A DNA stretch of 64,000 nucleotides from positions 314,185 to 378,184 of the forward strand of contig JAEVLN010000018.1 in NCBI GenBank assembly GCA_018350325.1. Direction: 5' to 3'. The stretch's first letter is position 1, and the number at the start of each line of letters is the position of its first letter. Positions 26,916-37,418 of this stretch are shown here, in pieces. Both the position numbers and the translations under genes were made by a program. The notes under the pieces are model-generated. The model was not told where the DNA came from and ran no database searches. It was given only the letters and a program-made list of their open reading frames with translations. This stretch comes from Globodera rostochiensis (taxonomy: Eukaryota > Nematoda > Chromadorea > Rhabditida > Heteroderidae).

Positions 26916-29609
26916 CTATATATAGTACGACCTAGATTCTGGATTGGTGGCGAAATTAAAAAAAGCTTCATTTAGAAAAAAATGACCAAATTTTGGCAAA
27001 AAGCAACAACAACTCGTTATATAGTAACAAAGTAAATTATCCGACAAAGCCAAGTCTCCACCAGAGAACCTTAAAATGGGCCTAAAAGGCAGCAACGGAC
27101 AAAGTTCCGTATCGTATTTTTTTTTTATCCAACGACGCCTATCGACGGTTGGGGAAAAAATTGATAAAAAATTGCGCAAATTCAAAAAATTTCCCGACAA
27201 CCTTGCAATTTGTGTCTCACAATCCCCAACATTGTCCGGCTGTGCCGCCGTTGTTGACATTGTGAGAATGATAAGCACATTGTGCCTGCCGGCTTCGACG
27301 ATTGGCGAGCTTTCCGGGTCAGTCAACGAGTGCAGGAACAGTGGTGCAGCGCCACGCAGACGATCAATGCCATGCAGAAGCATTAGCACACCGTCGGCGT
27401 CACCATCATCCTGCAATGTTGGCGATGCCGGGTGAAAAAGCGGTGAAACCAGCAAATTGGACAGCTCGGATTTTGTGTGATCGGCGTGCGCGGTGACGTT
27501 GATGCGCCTTGAATGTGGCAAAATTTCTCAAATTTGAAAAAAAACAACTTTGACTGGCACCATACTAATGTAAACAAACAAGTCCAGCATAAATAACGTA
27601 ATCAGAACATGTCCCGGTGTAAAAAACTGCATATTCCGTAACAACAAAAAAATCGTTGCTAATTCTGACAAAAAAAATTCGAACTCCGCCAGGCACATTC
27701 ACAGTGTACGGCATCCATCTTCAAATTGTCCCGCATGCCCCACCTGTACTCCGGCCAATGCTTCATCAACAGAACAGCGTATTGCGCAGCAATGGAATCG
27801 ACACGACCACTGGCAATGTCTGGCGCCGGCGGTGCCGAAAACAGTAGCAGAACAAGCGGCGGCATGTGGTGGCTAAATTTGTTGTTGCTTCCAATTTGGC
27901 TGCGTTGTCGGCGTGCCATTTTGTCCGCCAAATAATTGAGCGTCCGCTCAACAGTGAATTTGGTGCGCGGGCTGCCGAGTGCACTCTATGAAAAAGTGGG
28001 AATTTCATTTGCTTCCCCTAATGTCAAAATTGTTTTTGTAAACCATTTTTATATTACGTAACTCCTTTTTTATCTTCAAAAATACAAGCTCCCCACCTTC
28101 AAGCATTGGAACCAAAAAAAAGACAAAACAATAAGCCTCACAGTGTCAAAGTGGGTTTGGTTGAGCATCTGTTGCAGTTCTCTCCTAAACACGAGTAACC
28201 GGTCAGCAGAACTCATTGGGCGTTGAACAGCGAAAAACGACAGTGGGAAACAAAAATTGGCGACCACAAAAGCGGCAAAGGCGAGAAAAAAAGCGAGCAG
28301 GACAATAAACAAACACTGATGATGACGCGCTTAAAAATATTAAAACTGAGTAAATATAGTAAACTCAAAAATGGACAAAATTCTTAACGAGAACTTGGCA
28401 ATTTACAGCCTGGGCCTGGATACGTCAGGGGATTTTGCGAAAATTAACAAATGTAGCAAAAAAAAAAATTTGTTTTTTGCCATGACACTGAGTCCCTTCC
28501 CTCGGCCAATCGTACGCGGCCATTATTACAGAACGCCTATTGAATTGTGAAAGCGATTACCATCAATTAGGCTGCTCTGATTGGATTGAGCAAAAATACG
28601 CTCAAAGTTAGAATCGAAGAATTGCCAGAATCCGCCACCACCACCACCACTTCCGCTGACCATTCTCCCTTGCTTTTCCTGCTGATTCTTCATCACATGG
28701 CGGTTGTCCAAAAAAGCAGCTTCCTCTCCCCAGTTATCATCATCAATGCCATTTTCGTGCCGTCGTCGTTGCGCAACCGGAGACCAGCGCCTCAGCTGCT
28801 GCACATGCGGCTGCTGAAGTGTTGCTGAAAAAAGAACCAAAAATTGCCAAAAAAAAATATGAGATTTTTTTGTGTCAAATTTGAAAACAATCATTTGTTT
28901 CCTATTCTAACGGGTTCATTGCCAACAAAAATTTTGAGTTTGCATCTCAGAACCTGAATTTTTTTTTTTTTCAATTCCACTGAAAGTACACAAGTTTTTG
29001 AACAAAGAAATGAATTCCAAGATTTCACAAGTTTTTGAACAAAGAAATGAATTCCAAGATTTATGTTCAACTCCGGTGCAGTGTCCCTAAACGTGTTTGT
29101 TTGTTTACCTGGCAAAGAGCGGCGACCGACGCCATAACGCGCACTACCAGCATCCATACTTGCCCCACTTCTTGTGGCAGCGATACCATCCGCTGCTGTT
29201 GCTTCTTCTTCTTCTTCATCTACCACGTCGTCCTCTTCTTGCTGTTCTTCCAATGACACACTGAAAATCCAAAGTTTTTACAATGTCGTAAATCTTGTCA
29301 AAATACGTGTTTTTACATTTACTATATTCCGGTGAGCAACAACACGTCATCAAATTTTTAAAAAAATTGGGTTGCCTTAAATGCACAACTCCTACTTCTT
29401 GACTGATGCCCAACAATTTGTGCCGCTGCTGCAACTCGCCGTCCCGGTGGGATCTCCTGCTGCTCCAACTGCGCAATTTTGATCAGCATCACCATCATTA
29501 GCATCGTCAAACAGATCAGAATAAATGCGACCACACTCGGCAGACGGTGATGATGATGGTCCGTTTTGGTGTTTCGTTGTGATGGAAACTGAGGTGTCGC
29601 ACTGATCAC
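26916..29609 (-). CDS. tor1aip: LAP1/LULL1-like torsin cofactor (luminal AAA-like domain)
   Basis: LAP1 and LULL1 are nuclear-envelope/ER membrane proteins whose luminal domain activates torsin ATPases (family knowledge). Exons: 29404-29609, 29109-29260, 28561-28824, 28142-28329, 27744-27985, and a last exon from 27507. The 3' end is uncertain: the frame is open to 26,916, but a 63-bp intron just after CETQIA would be in phase. A first hydrophobic segment (PSVVAFILICLTMLMMVMLI) and a second (LFIVLLAFFLAFAAFVVANF) flank an acidic, Gly-rich region. The luminal part has PPLVLLLFSA, then HTKSELSNLL, then VLMLLHGIDRLRGAA and FLHSLTDPESS before NVLIILTM, which line up with the LULL1 strand order and its CDHENAAFKD-VALVLTV region. 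Two membrane segments rather than one is unusual; the first two exons might belong to a separate unit. Confidence 0.62.
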
Positions 29610-30697
29610 TGATTTAAAGCATTAGTGTTTGTCGTATCACCGGAACTTATGATTTTCAATTTTAGATTTTAATTTTCGAGCTCGCAGAATCTAATTACAA
29701 CCTCCAAGTCGTGATCTGGGATTATTCAAAACAGCGGGCCCAGCAAAAACACGCTAGTTTGGTTGCACTACCTAACATTCCAACCAATTTGCACTTCCCT
29801 CACGCTCCGTCTGTGGCGCGACTCCATGGACATTTGCACATGAAATGATGCAGCGTTAATCAATATAAAATGGATCAAACATGTGGAAATATGCATATGT
29901 AAAAATCAATGAAACATAACAAGAAAACATAACGGTTGTATGCATGACACATAATTTACTCGGCAAACGAAAAACATCTTAATATGAAAACAATGTATGT
30001 ATGTGTGTGTGTGTGTTTGGGTGGGTGTGCGGTGTGTACGATTATCATCAAATAGATCATGTCAAAATTAAGAGGAGGAGACGACCACCACGACGACGAC
30101 GACGATGATGTTGTTTGTTGTTGTTGGGGATGGAGAGAGAGCTCATATGGGTGTTGTGTGTGTCAAAATTTGCCTTGCCATTTTCAAATTATGGAACGAG
30201 TGCCTGTCAACAAATATAGGTCCGTCCTCCTCACACATAGCGCGCGCACGTTACACTTCTACACGCTGCTCATTCATCATCAGCCTAAAGTGGTATAGAG
30301 AAGTTGATGCAAATGTGGGAAACGGACAAATTGGCAACAACATAGGCCTACACATCAAGGGCGGAGCCAGGAATTTTTTTCGGGGGGGGGGCCGATCCAA
30401 AAGTCGATTCTTAAGGGTGTATTTTTTGAAAAATCAAAAAAAGTCGATTCTTAGGGGTGTAATTTGGACCAAAAATTACCAAATTTTGAAAAACAAAAGG
30501 GTCCCCCCTTTGGTTTTTTTTCTCTCAACAAATTTTCGGGGGGGGGGGCGAGCCCCACGGCCCCCCCTGGCTCCGCCCATGCTACACATCAACCAAATCG
30601 TCTCAAAAAAATTATTTGAAGGCACAAAAATATATTGTGTTAAAAATTTAACGGTTCAATTCAATACAAAAAAGTTCCATCTACTAGTAAATGCCTT
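29610..30697. other. Intergenic, microsatellite and hAT-like element
   Basis: A GT-rich microsatellite lies at 29,995-30,035 (ATGTATGTGTGTGTGTG) and a GAC/GATG-rich stretch at 30,080-30,115. The palindromic element at 30,356-30,581 is listed separately. No exon was identified. Confidence 0.5.
30356..30581. mobile_element. CAAGGGCGGAGCCAGG hAT-like element, perfect 8-bp TSD
   Basis: It begins CAAGGGCGGAGCCAGGAA and ends CCCTGGCTCCGCCCATG, with CTACACAT on both sides (30348-30355 and 30582-30589). The inside has GGGTCCCCCCTT and G/C runs similar to the element at 25,250-25,617, so these two are one family. Confidence 0.9.
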
Positions 30698-33600
30698 TTA
30701 TGGGCCAACTTTGAGAGCAACAAAATAAAAAATTCGTAGCGCTGAAACACCCGCGCATTTCTGAGCTCTCGCCATCAACAACAGCGAAAAGAACACAAAT
30801 TTACATGCCTTGTCCCGACGGTTGCGCTGCGGCGCCGCTTGCGTCCTCCGATTTGATCCGCCACCACCACCACCACCACCGCTGCGCTGCTTCTGGTGAT
30901 TGTACGGCTGCGGCCCCTTCTGCTGCTGGTTGCCGTTGCCACCACCACCACCACCACCAGCAGCTTTGCCCGACGATTGCTGGTGCGGAATTGGTGGAAT
31001 CGGCTTCGGCTCCAACGCATCATCTTCATGTTCTTGCTGCTGATGGTCTGACGACGGACTGTTCGCAGCCGACCTGTTGTTGTGGTTACTGTTGTGATGG
31101 TTGTGGTCCGTCTCGCTCTTGTCGTCTGTACACACATAAGGCAAATGCATCAATATTACAATGAATAAAAATGCTCGTACTCACCGTCACCAGTTTCCCC
31201 AGTGTTCAATCGCTGATGGTCAGGCTTGGATCGCTGCCGGTCACGAAACGGACGGTAGGGGCGTCTGCCACCGCCGTCGCCGTACGAGGGACGTCCACCA
31301 CCACCACCACCACTAGAGGGTGAAGAATTCAGAATTTGATTTTGTACAAAAAATTCAAACTGTTTTTTTTGGGAGTTGGACTCATGTGTTTGGTCAAAAT
31401 TCATAGCTTATAAGTAGAATTTCCCACAAAAAAAAAAATCCCACCCGCCAGTAACACCGCCGCCGGCGCCATAAGACGGACGCCCACTGGCGCGTTGCGG
31501 ATTGTTGGCGGTTGTGTTGTTGTTGAAGCGACCACCACCACCCCCTTGCATTGAGGAGCGTGAACCACTGAAACGATTGCCAGCGCCGCCACCACCACCT
31601 TGGGGCAGGAATTTAATTTTTAAATTAAAAAAAATGTCAACAAGTTATAATCGTTGGTTCCAAAACAAAAATTCTTAATGGTCCCCGACCCTCTCCCTCT
31701 ACCTCCAACGCCATTGATTGCCGCCCGCTGATTGTTGTTCAGCTGATGAGGTGGCCACCCGTTGTTCGAGTATTGGAAAGGCGAGGGGCGTGAAAGGAAC
31801 AATTTGCGCTTACACTCCTCCTCCTCCCTGTTGTGTAGAATGAAATGAATTCATCATTTAGTAAAATAGGAGGGCACCCAATGAATACAAAATTTTGGTG
31901 GCACAAAAAATTTGCCAAATTTTCATACATTCTTCCCCCCCCCCCAACCCGTACAAAATTGTGCATCATTTTTTGGCAATTAAATTCATAGTAGCATGTA
32001 TTTAAATTAATAATATTCAAAAAATAAATCAAAATTCAAGCTGCTCACTCTCGAATTTCGTCCATCTCCTTGATGTGCTTCAGCAAAAACTCCACCATCA
32101 ACTCAGCATTGGCAATCGAGTCGCACGTACCGGTGAATGTGAAATCGACAAGGCCTTGCTGAAAATCAAACAAATAATTCACAAAAAAAATTCCAACAAG
32201 TTTTGGGATATTCGATGACGCCTACTAGTAGTTCAAAATGGTTAAATATAAACAACTTAAATCACACACATCCTTACTGGTCTAGAAACGCATTGCCAAC
32301 CCTGAGCTTCAAAATTACAAAAAAAATTTTACCTCCGGACTTTCATCGCCGATTTGAACGCGCACAACGCCGGATTTGTCCACAATGTCCTAAATTTAGA
32401 CAATTTTTTCATTTAATACAACTCGCACAACAAAGTACTATACAATCTGTCTATTCTCATCACCCGTTTGCTTAAAATGCGAATTAGCAATCTGCCAAAA
32501 ATGCCAACTAATTCAAAGCAAACCTGAATCGATTTGCCCATCTTGCCGATGACCTGTCCGACTTTGTCATGCGGCACTTTAACATGCTTCTGCAAATATT
32601 CGAGCATGTTGCGCGCCTGTTCAGCAATCTCCGGATTGACGGCATAAATCTGAACAACACAACAAATTGATATTTTTAAATGATACTCAAACGTTCAAAC
32701 ATTTAAAAATTTCTCAAAAAAAATCAGATAAAAATGTCATCAATCAAACATCAAAAATGAAAATAAAATTTAATGAATAATGAAAATAGAACTATTTAGT
32801 TGCTCAAATTATTTATTGTTTATTTCTAATGTAAAATCGCAATCAATTTAATCTTGCTTGAAGAATCTTCAAAAACTCCAAAAGCTAGTAAAGTGGGCCA
32901 AGCCAATGTCACCTTGATCTTGCAAAAGCCTTGTGTCCGCTGAGATTCGTCAACCACAATGTCCTTGACACCATCCAGTTTGCGCGCGTTGCTGATGTTC
33001 ACTCCCTGACTGCCAATGGCTGTACAAAATGGCAAATTACAAAATTTCGAGAAGGTAATGTGATGCTGGGATTTCTAATTTCTAAACCAAAAATTTAACT
33101 TTTTTTTATTCATTGGAATTAAGCCGATCACGCGCGCAAAAAATAATCCAACCAACCAAGTCCCATCATGCCGGTCTGCACTTCGAACTCCTCAACGAAC
33201 TCGTCGGGCGGCTCGGTGGCGGCCAACATCTTCTTGGTCTCCTGATGACGGTTCAGCAACTGCATCTTCTGTTTGCTGTGGAGCAAGAATGTGTCCTGCA
33301 GAATTTGCACCTGCTTAAGCGGTTTGATCGAGAAGCTCTGAAATAAAAAAAGGAGGGGGAAAAATGCTGATAATGCGCGTTGACCACCTAACCTTGACAA
33401 TGATTTGTTTGGCATCCGGGTCGAATTTGAGATGAATCTTTAAAACAAAAAACAATAAAATGCAATTTTAAAAGAATTACTAACTTTTGTCCCAGTGTAA
33501 TAACAAAGTAAATAAAACACCTAATTTTACATAATGCACATATTCTTGTTTCAAAATGTAAACTATAGAAGTCCGTTCGATAAGATTCTTTTTTCAGACA

Positions 33601-34963
33601 TAAACCTGAGACAACTTTAGAGCCTCTAAATTCAAAAAAAGAGCAAACCTTGGGCACATGCTCTTGCAGCATTTTGAATGTGTCTACGCCGTGCGCAAAG
33701 TAGCTGAGCAGTTCGTCCGGAACGTTAATTGCGTAACTCTTCACAGAGTCTGCGGCAAACTGGCTGGCGAGTGCCGGATGACGGCACTGATCCAACGGGA
33801 TGACATCGCTCACTTGGGCTCCGTCGGTGTCGGCGCTTTGCAGCACCGCAAAATCGGCCTAAAATTTGACGAAAAAATGCTTAAAACGCAGCACCTTTGA
33901 CACTCCCAAACAAAACAAAAAAAATTGAAACTTATGCAAAATGAGTCTGTCTGTGTTGTCAAATCAGAATCTACATTTGAAAGCGTTCGACTTCCCGTGT
34001 CCGAATTTTGATCAATGTTTGGTAATACTGTAGCTGGTCCTCCACCCCCCCCCCTTTTTAAAAATAAAATAACTTTTCTAAGTTGATAAAAAGGTGTTTT
34101 AGGGGTATTCGAGGGCGTATATTCTGCATCTGATCTCTATTTCCGCCAATTCCGAACCCCTATCCGAATTCGAACATTTTTTGAAAATTCAAAATTTTTA
34201 GAAAATTGATTTTGGCCTCAAAATCATTCAAAAAGCGTCCGGAGTTCGCAATTGGTCAAAAACAGAGTGCAGAATAGGATTCTACGACCCCAAACCCCTA
34301 GAAACACCTCTTTATCAACTTAGAAAGGTTTTTTTTAAATGGGGGGACCAGCTACAGTATTACCCAATGTTTAAATTTATACTCGATGCACTAACTCTCA
34401 GCGATTTCGTAAAAAATTTTCGAGAAGTTTGGACAGGCTTACTGTAGCATGCTTTTTGTTACCTGTCTAAGCCTGTTTTAATAGAACGAAATGGAAAACC
34501 TTGATCTCCCGAATTTTCATCTTCATGTAAGCGCGAAGCTCCTCCGCATCGTTTTTGTCAATTCGGACAAACGCGTCCACTAAGTCACCGCTCTTGAACT
34601 GTCGCTTCGGCACGTTTTCGATGACGACGGCCCGACATTTGCTTAAGAATTCGGCGCTCTTATACCAATTTTCATTAAAAAACGATTAATTTAACGTCAG
34701 AAATTTGTCCTAAACTAAAAAAATTCGTTTTTTAGACAGACGATGATATAGACCATCCTTACAACAACAAAAAGTGACATAACACAATTTTTCCTTAAAT
34801 TTCTGTGATGATAACTTGGATATTTTGTAAAAGAAAACCTGAATTCAACATTTTCTGGCTTTCGACATGCCTGCTCATAAGAAACGTCCAGCGAATCCTC
34901 CAACACGTCGGTCACAATTGCTTTCAAATAGAAACCTTCCGGTTGCTTAACTTCAACCTCCAT
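30698..34963 (-). CDS. fmr1: FMR1/FXR-family RNA-binding protein, 13 exons
   Basis: FMRP/FXR proteins bind mRNA and ribosomes and control translation (family knowledge). Exons: 34871-34963, 34500-34658, 33649-33858, 33393-33437, 33157-33337, 32913-33019, 32524-32649, 32333-32389, 32049-32158, 31703-31827, 31445-31598, 31185-31312, 30698-31125; phases close, 640 residues. The N-terminus has MEVEVKQPEGFYLKAIVTDV and EDSLDVSYEQ, matching the first Agenet/Tudor repeat; the second is more divergent. KH1 has AIGSQGVNISNARKLDGV. KH2 has KVGQVIGKMGKSIQDIVDK then SGVVRVQIG, keeping the GxxG loop and the Ile equivalent to human Ile304. The C-terminal third is Gly/Asn/Arg-rich (RGG-like, GGGGGGRPSYGDGGGRRPY). 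The last ~36 residues after NRRDKA look like unspliced sequence, so the true end may differ. The first intron uses a GC donor (CAG|GCATGT). Confidence 0.93.
34021..34364. mobile_element. GGTAATACTGTAGC MITE, perfect 8-bp TSD
   Basis: The terminal repeats GGTAATACTGTAGCTGGTCC and GGACCAGCTACAGTATTACC are perfect over 20 bp, flanked by CAATGTTT on both sides (34013-34020, 34365-34372). The centre has TTGGCCTCAAAATCATTCAA, as in the 1,592-1,900 MITE. It lies in the fmr1 intron 33859-34499. Confidence 0.92.
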
Positions 34964-35871
34964 TTAAGCGAATTTAATACTTTTGACTATCTAAAAGCAC
35001 AAAATCATCCACATCAAATTCATTACAAAGTGTTCCCCTACAACGGAGCGAAAAATTCATTCAAAAACCAAGAAAATATGCTTAGCACCTATTAAGTTAT
35101 TAAATTTGCTCTAAAGACGGGCCCTAATTGCACAATTGGTAGGTGGAGCACAGCTCGTCGCTTTGTCTAACCAGAGCTCTTCCCCTAGGAGCCACATCGT
35201 AACGGTTTTACATCGCAGTTTTTTGCGATTATGGTCGTTCGAGCACTCAATATTTGGCGTTTAAGCTTTTTGTGTGTTTTTTTATTATCTATTACAATGT
35301 TAGGGTTTTTAAGTTACTTTGATGAAATCGTGATCAGATCAGATCGTTGATTGTTTTCCTTTTAGAAAAGAAAATAGATGAAATCAAAATCCCAACTTTG
35401 CCACAAAAAAACCGATTACCTAATTAATGCGTAAACATCGATTTCAATAAAAATTTAATAGCGGTATGTAACAATAAGAAACAAAATGCAATACGTAAAT
35501 GAGAAAATAGAATCAAAGAAGCTAAGAAAATGCTATAAAATTTGTCGGTGTTTTGTCGCTTTTTGGGGCTTCGGGATTTTGTCTTTTTTGGGTTAGTCGT
35601 CGGGATTTTGGCGGGTTGGGATTTCGTCCGCCCGCCTATTACAACTATTTGAGTGATTTGTTTGTTATGTGTAACTGACTCGGACTATTTCAGTGTACTC
35701 GTTTCAGTGTAATTTCTAGGGGGGCTGCTGGGATTGGTAGTTCCTAAAAACTTCAAAAAAGTCAGTCAAACACTATGGGTCAAGCAGCAGCAACAAAAAT
35801 AAACAATGTGCCAATTTTACACTTTTTTACCACTAATTCAAAAAAGTAATCACGCGGCAGAGCGTAGGGGG

Positions 35872-36006
35872 CAGGGCTGCGTCGAAACCTTTCGATTTCG
35901 ATAATTTCGAGGTTTTTCTACCGATCTTACGAAAATCGAAATGAAAAAATTTCGATTTCGAAGATACTTTCGATTTCGAAAAATTTTTTCTTTCGACGCA
36001 GCCCTG
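35872..36006. mobile_element. CAGGGCTGCGTCGAAA element, perfect 8-bp TSD
   Basis: The ends are CAGGGCTGCGTCGAAA and TTTCGACGCAGCCCTG, flanked by GTAGGGGG on both sides. The interior is made of TTTCGATTTCGA / TCGAAATCGAAA words. Confidence 0.93.
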
Positions 36007-36139
36007 GTAGGGGGGTAGACGAGAAGGTGTCCCAACACATTAAATTTTCTTTCGATTTTTGAAACCTTTTCGAATCGCTTAGCTTTTGCTTGATGAAAAA
36101 TTCTAGAAAATTTGAGCTTCCTAATGATACCATGCATAA

Positions 36140-36500
36140 TAGGGTTCGGATAATCGGGTTGGGGCCGGGCGGGCTTTTTTCCGGGCAACCCGAAAGTGGC
36201 CGGGCAGGCTTTGCCGGCAAGTTTATTGAGAGTTCTGCTTCACTTCCGGGAGCAGGGGGGGAGTCGGCGGTGTCGATAGGCGCCGCCGAGAAAATTTTGA
36301 ATTTTTGACTCAATTTGTTAAGAGATTTGCAACCGAAAAATTAACATGACAATGACAAAAAACCCGGGCGGATTTCCGGGCGAATATTTTTTAGTTTTTC
36401 CTCCGGGCGGGCTTTGCCGGGCGAATACCGGGCTTTAGCCCGGTCCAAATAACTCCTACCGCCCGATGCCCGCCCGACCCGGGCGCCCGTCCGAACCCTA
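36140..36500. mobile_element. TAGGGTTCGGATAA element with GGGCGGGC word
   Basis: The ends TAGGGTTCGGATAATCGGGT and CCGTCCGAACCCTA are inverted; the flanks ATGCATAA and ATGCATAT match at 7 of 8. The outer parts are CCCGGGCGGGC words; the middle carries the GTCGGCGGTGTCGATAGGCG module shared with other elements, as if one element had inserted into or recombined with another. Confidence 0.88.
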
Positions 36501-36580
36501 ATGCATATTTGATTTCGTTGAGTTTGAAAAAAGTTATAACCATTGGCCCATGTTTGCACATTGATTTTTGGCCTAATGAC

Positions 36581-36767
36581 TAGGGTTGGACAAAACCGGA
36601 TATTATCCGGGTCCCCCGGATACCGGATAGCTCAAAAACACCCGGATATCCGCCTGGATACCGGGTAATTTGGCTGGGGATGGTCCAATACCCGGATAAT
36701 TTTACCCCAAAAATTTTCAAAAACACCCGGATACCGGTCCCGGATAACCCGGGTTTGTCCAACCCTA
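36581..36767. mobile_element. TAGGGTTGGACAAA element, perfect 8-bp TSD
   Basis: The ends are TAGGGTTGGACAAAACCGGA and GGGTTTGTCCAACCCTA, flanked by CTAATGAC on both sides. The interior consists of CCGGATA / TATCCGG words, with ACCCGGATACCGG-type strings repeated at least six times. Confidence 0.93.
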
Positions 36768-37418
36768 CTAATGACTATAAATCTCTTCATAATTCCTGAA
36801 AAGCTTAGAGTGGAGTCGAATTAATATACAATTTGTCCAATTTGACGTGCCCAGAGGCATGTTAGGAGACGAGAAGTGAGCATTCGGCTAACCACATCTC
36901 CAAAAACGCAGCTTGCCGCTCGAAGTTCGGTGACCAAACGATTCGTGTCAATTAAACCCTTTGTCAATTAACGTTTTGTCAATAAATGTTTGCATTGAAT
37001 TTTATTGGTTAAAGAAACAAACTTAAAGCTAATAAACTAAAACAAACAAATTAAAATTTAAGGATTGTAAAGTTGGTCAATAAACATTAAAATTTCTTTT
37101 AAAATAATTTTCATTAACATTAATCCCCAATTGTCCACCCGACAATTTTTGTTTGCCGCCGTCGTCCACCTTCCCAATTCGCCTTACCAATATTTTTTAC
37201 ATTTCCTTAACCCACAATTTTCCTTATCTTCTGCCTTTCTGCTGATTGATGAACCAACCAACTCCCACAACACCAACACAATCCGTCCAATGTTCATTCA
37301 TCGTCGTCATTCTTTTACAAAATTATATTTTTGATTTTGCCTCTTTTTTTGCTTACATTTGCATTTACGTGACTATTTTATTCTTTGATATACAACAAAC
37401 GCTACAAAAAACGAGAAT

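Larger units (their letters stand above)
34964..37418. other. Intergenic with three clustered palindromic elements
   Basis: This is the shared 5' region of the divergent fmr1 (minus) and Rab32-like (plus) genes. Three palindromic elements lie within 900 bp (35,872-36,767), each with its own ends and word. No exon was recognised outside them. Confidence 0.55.

Noticed and set aside
35110..35200. Possible tRNA-like or small RNA segment (GGTAGGTGGAGCACAGC ... GAGCTC)
   Set aside because: A cloverleaf with proper acceptor and anticodon arms could not be formed by eye.
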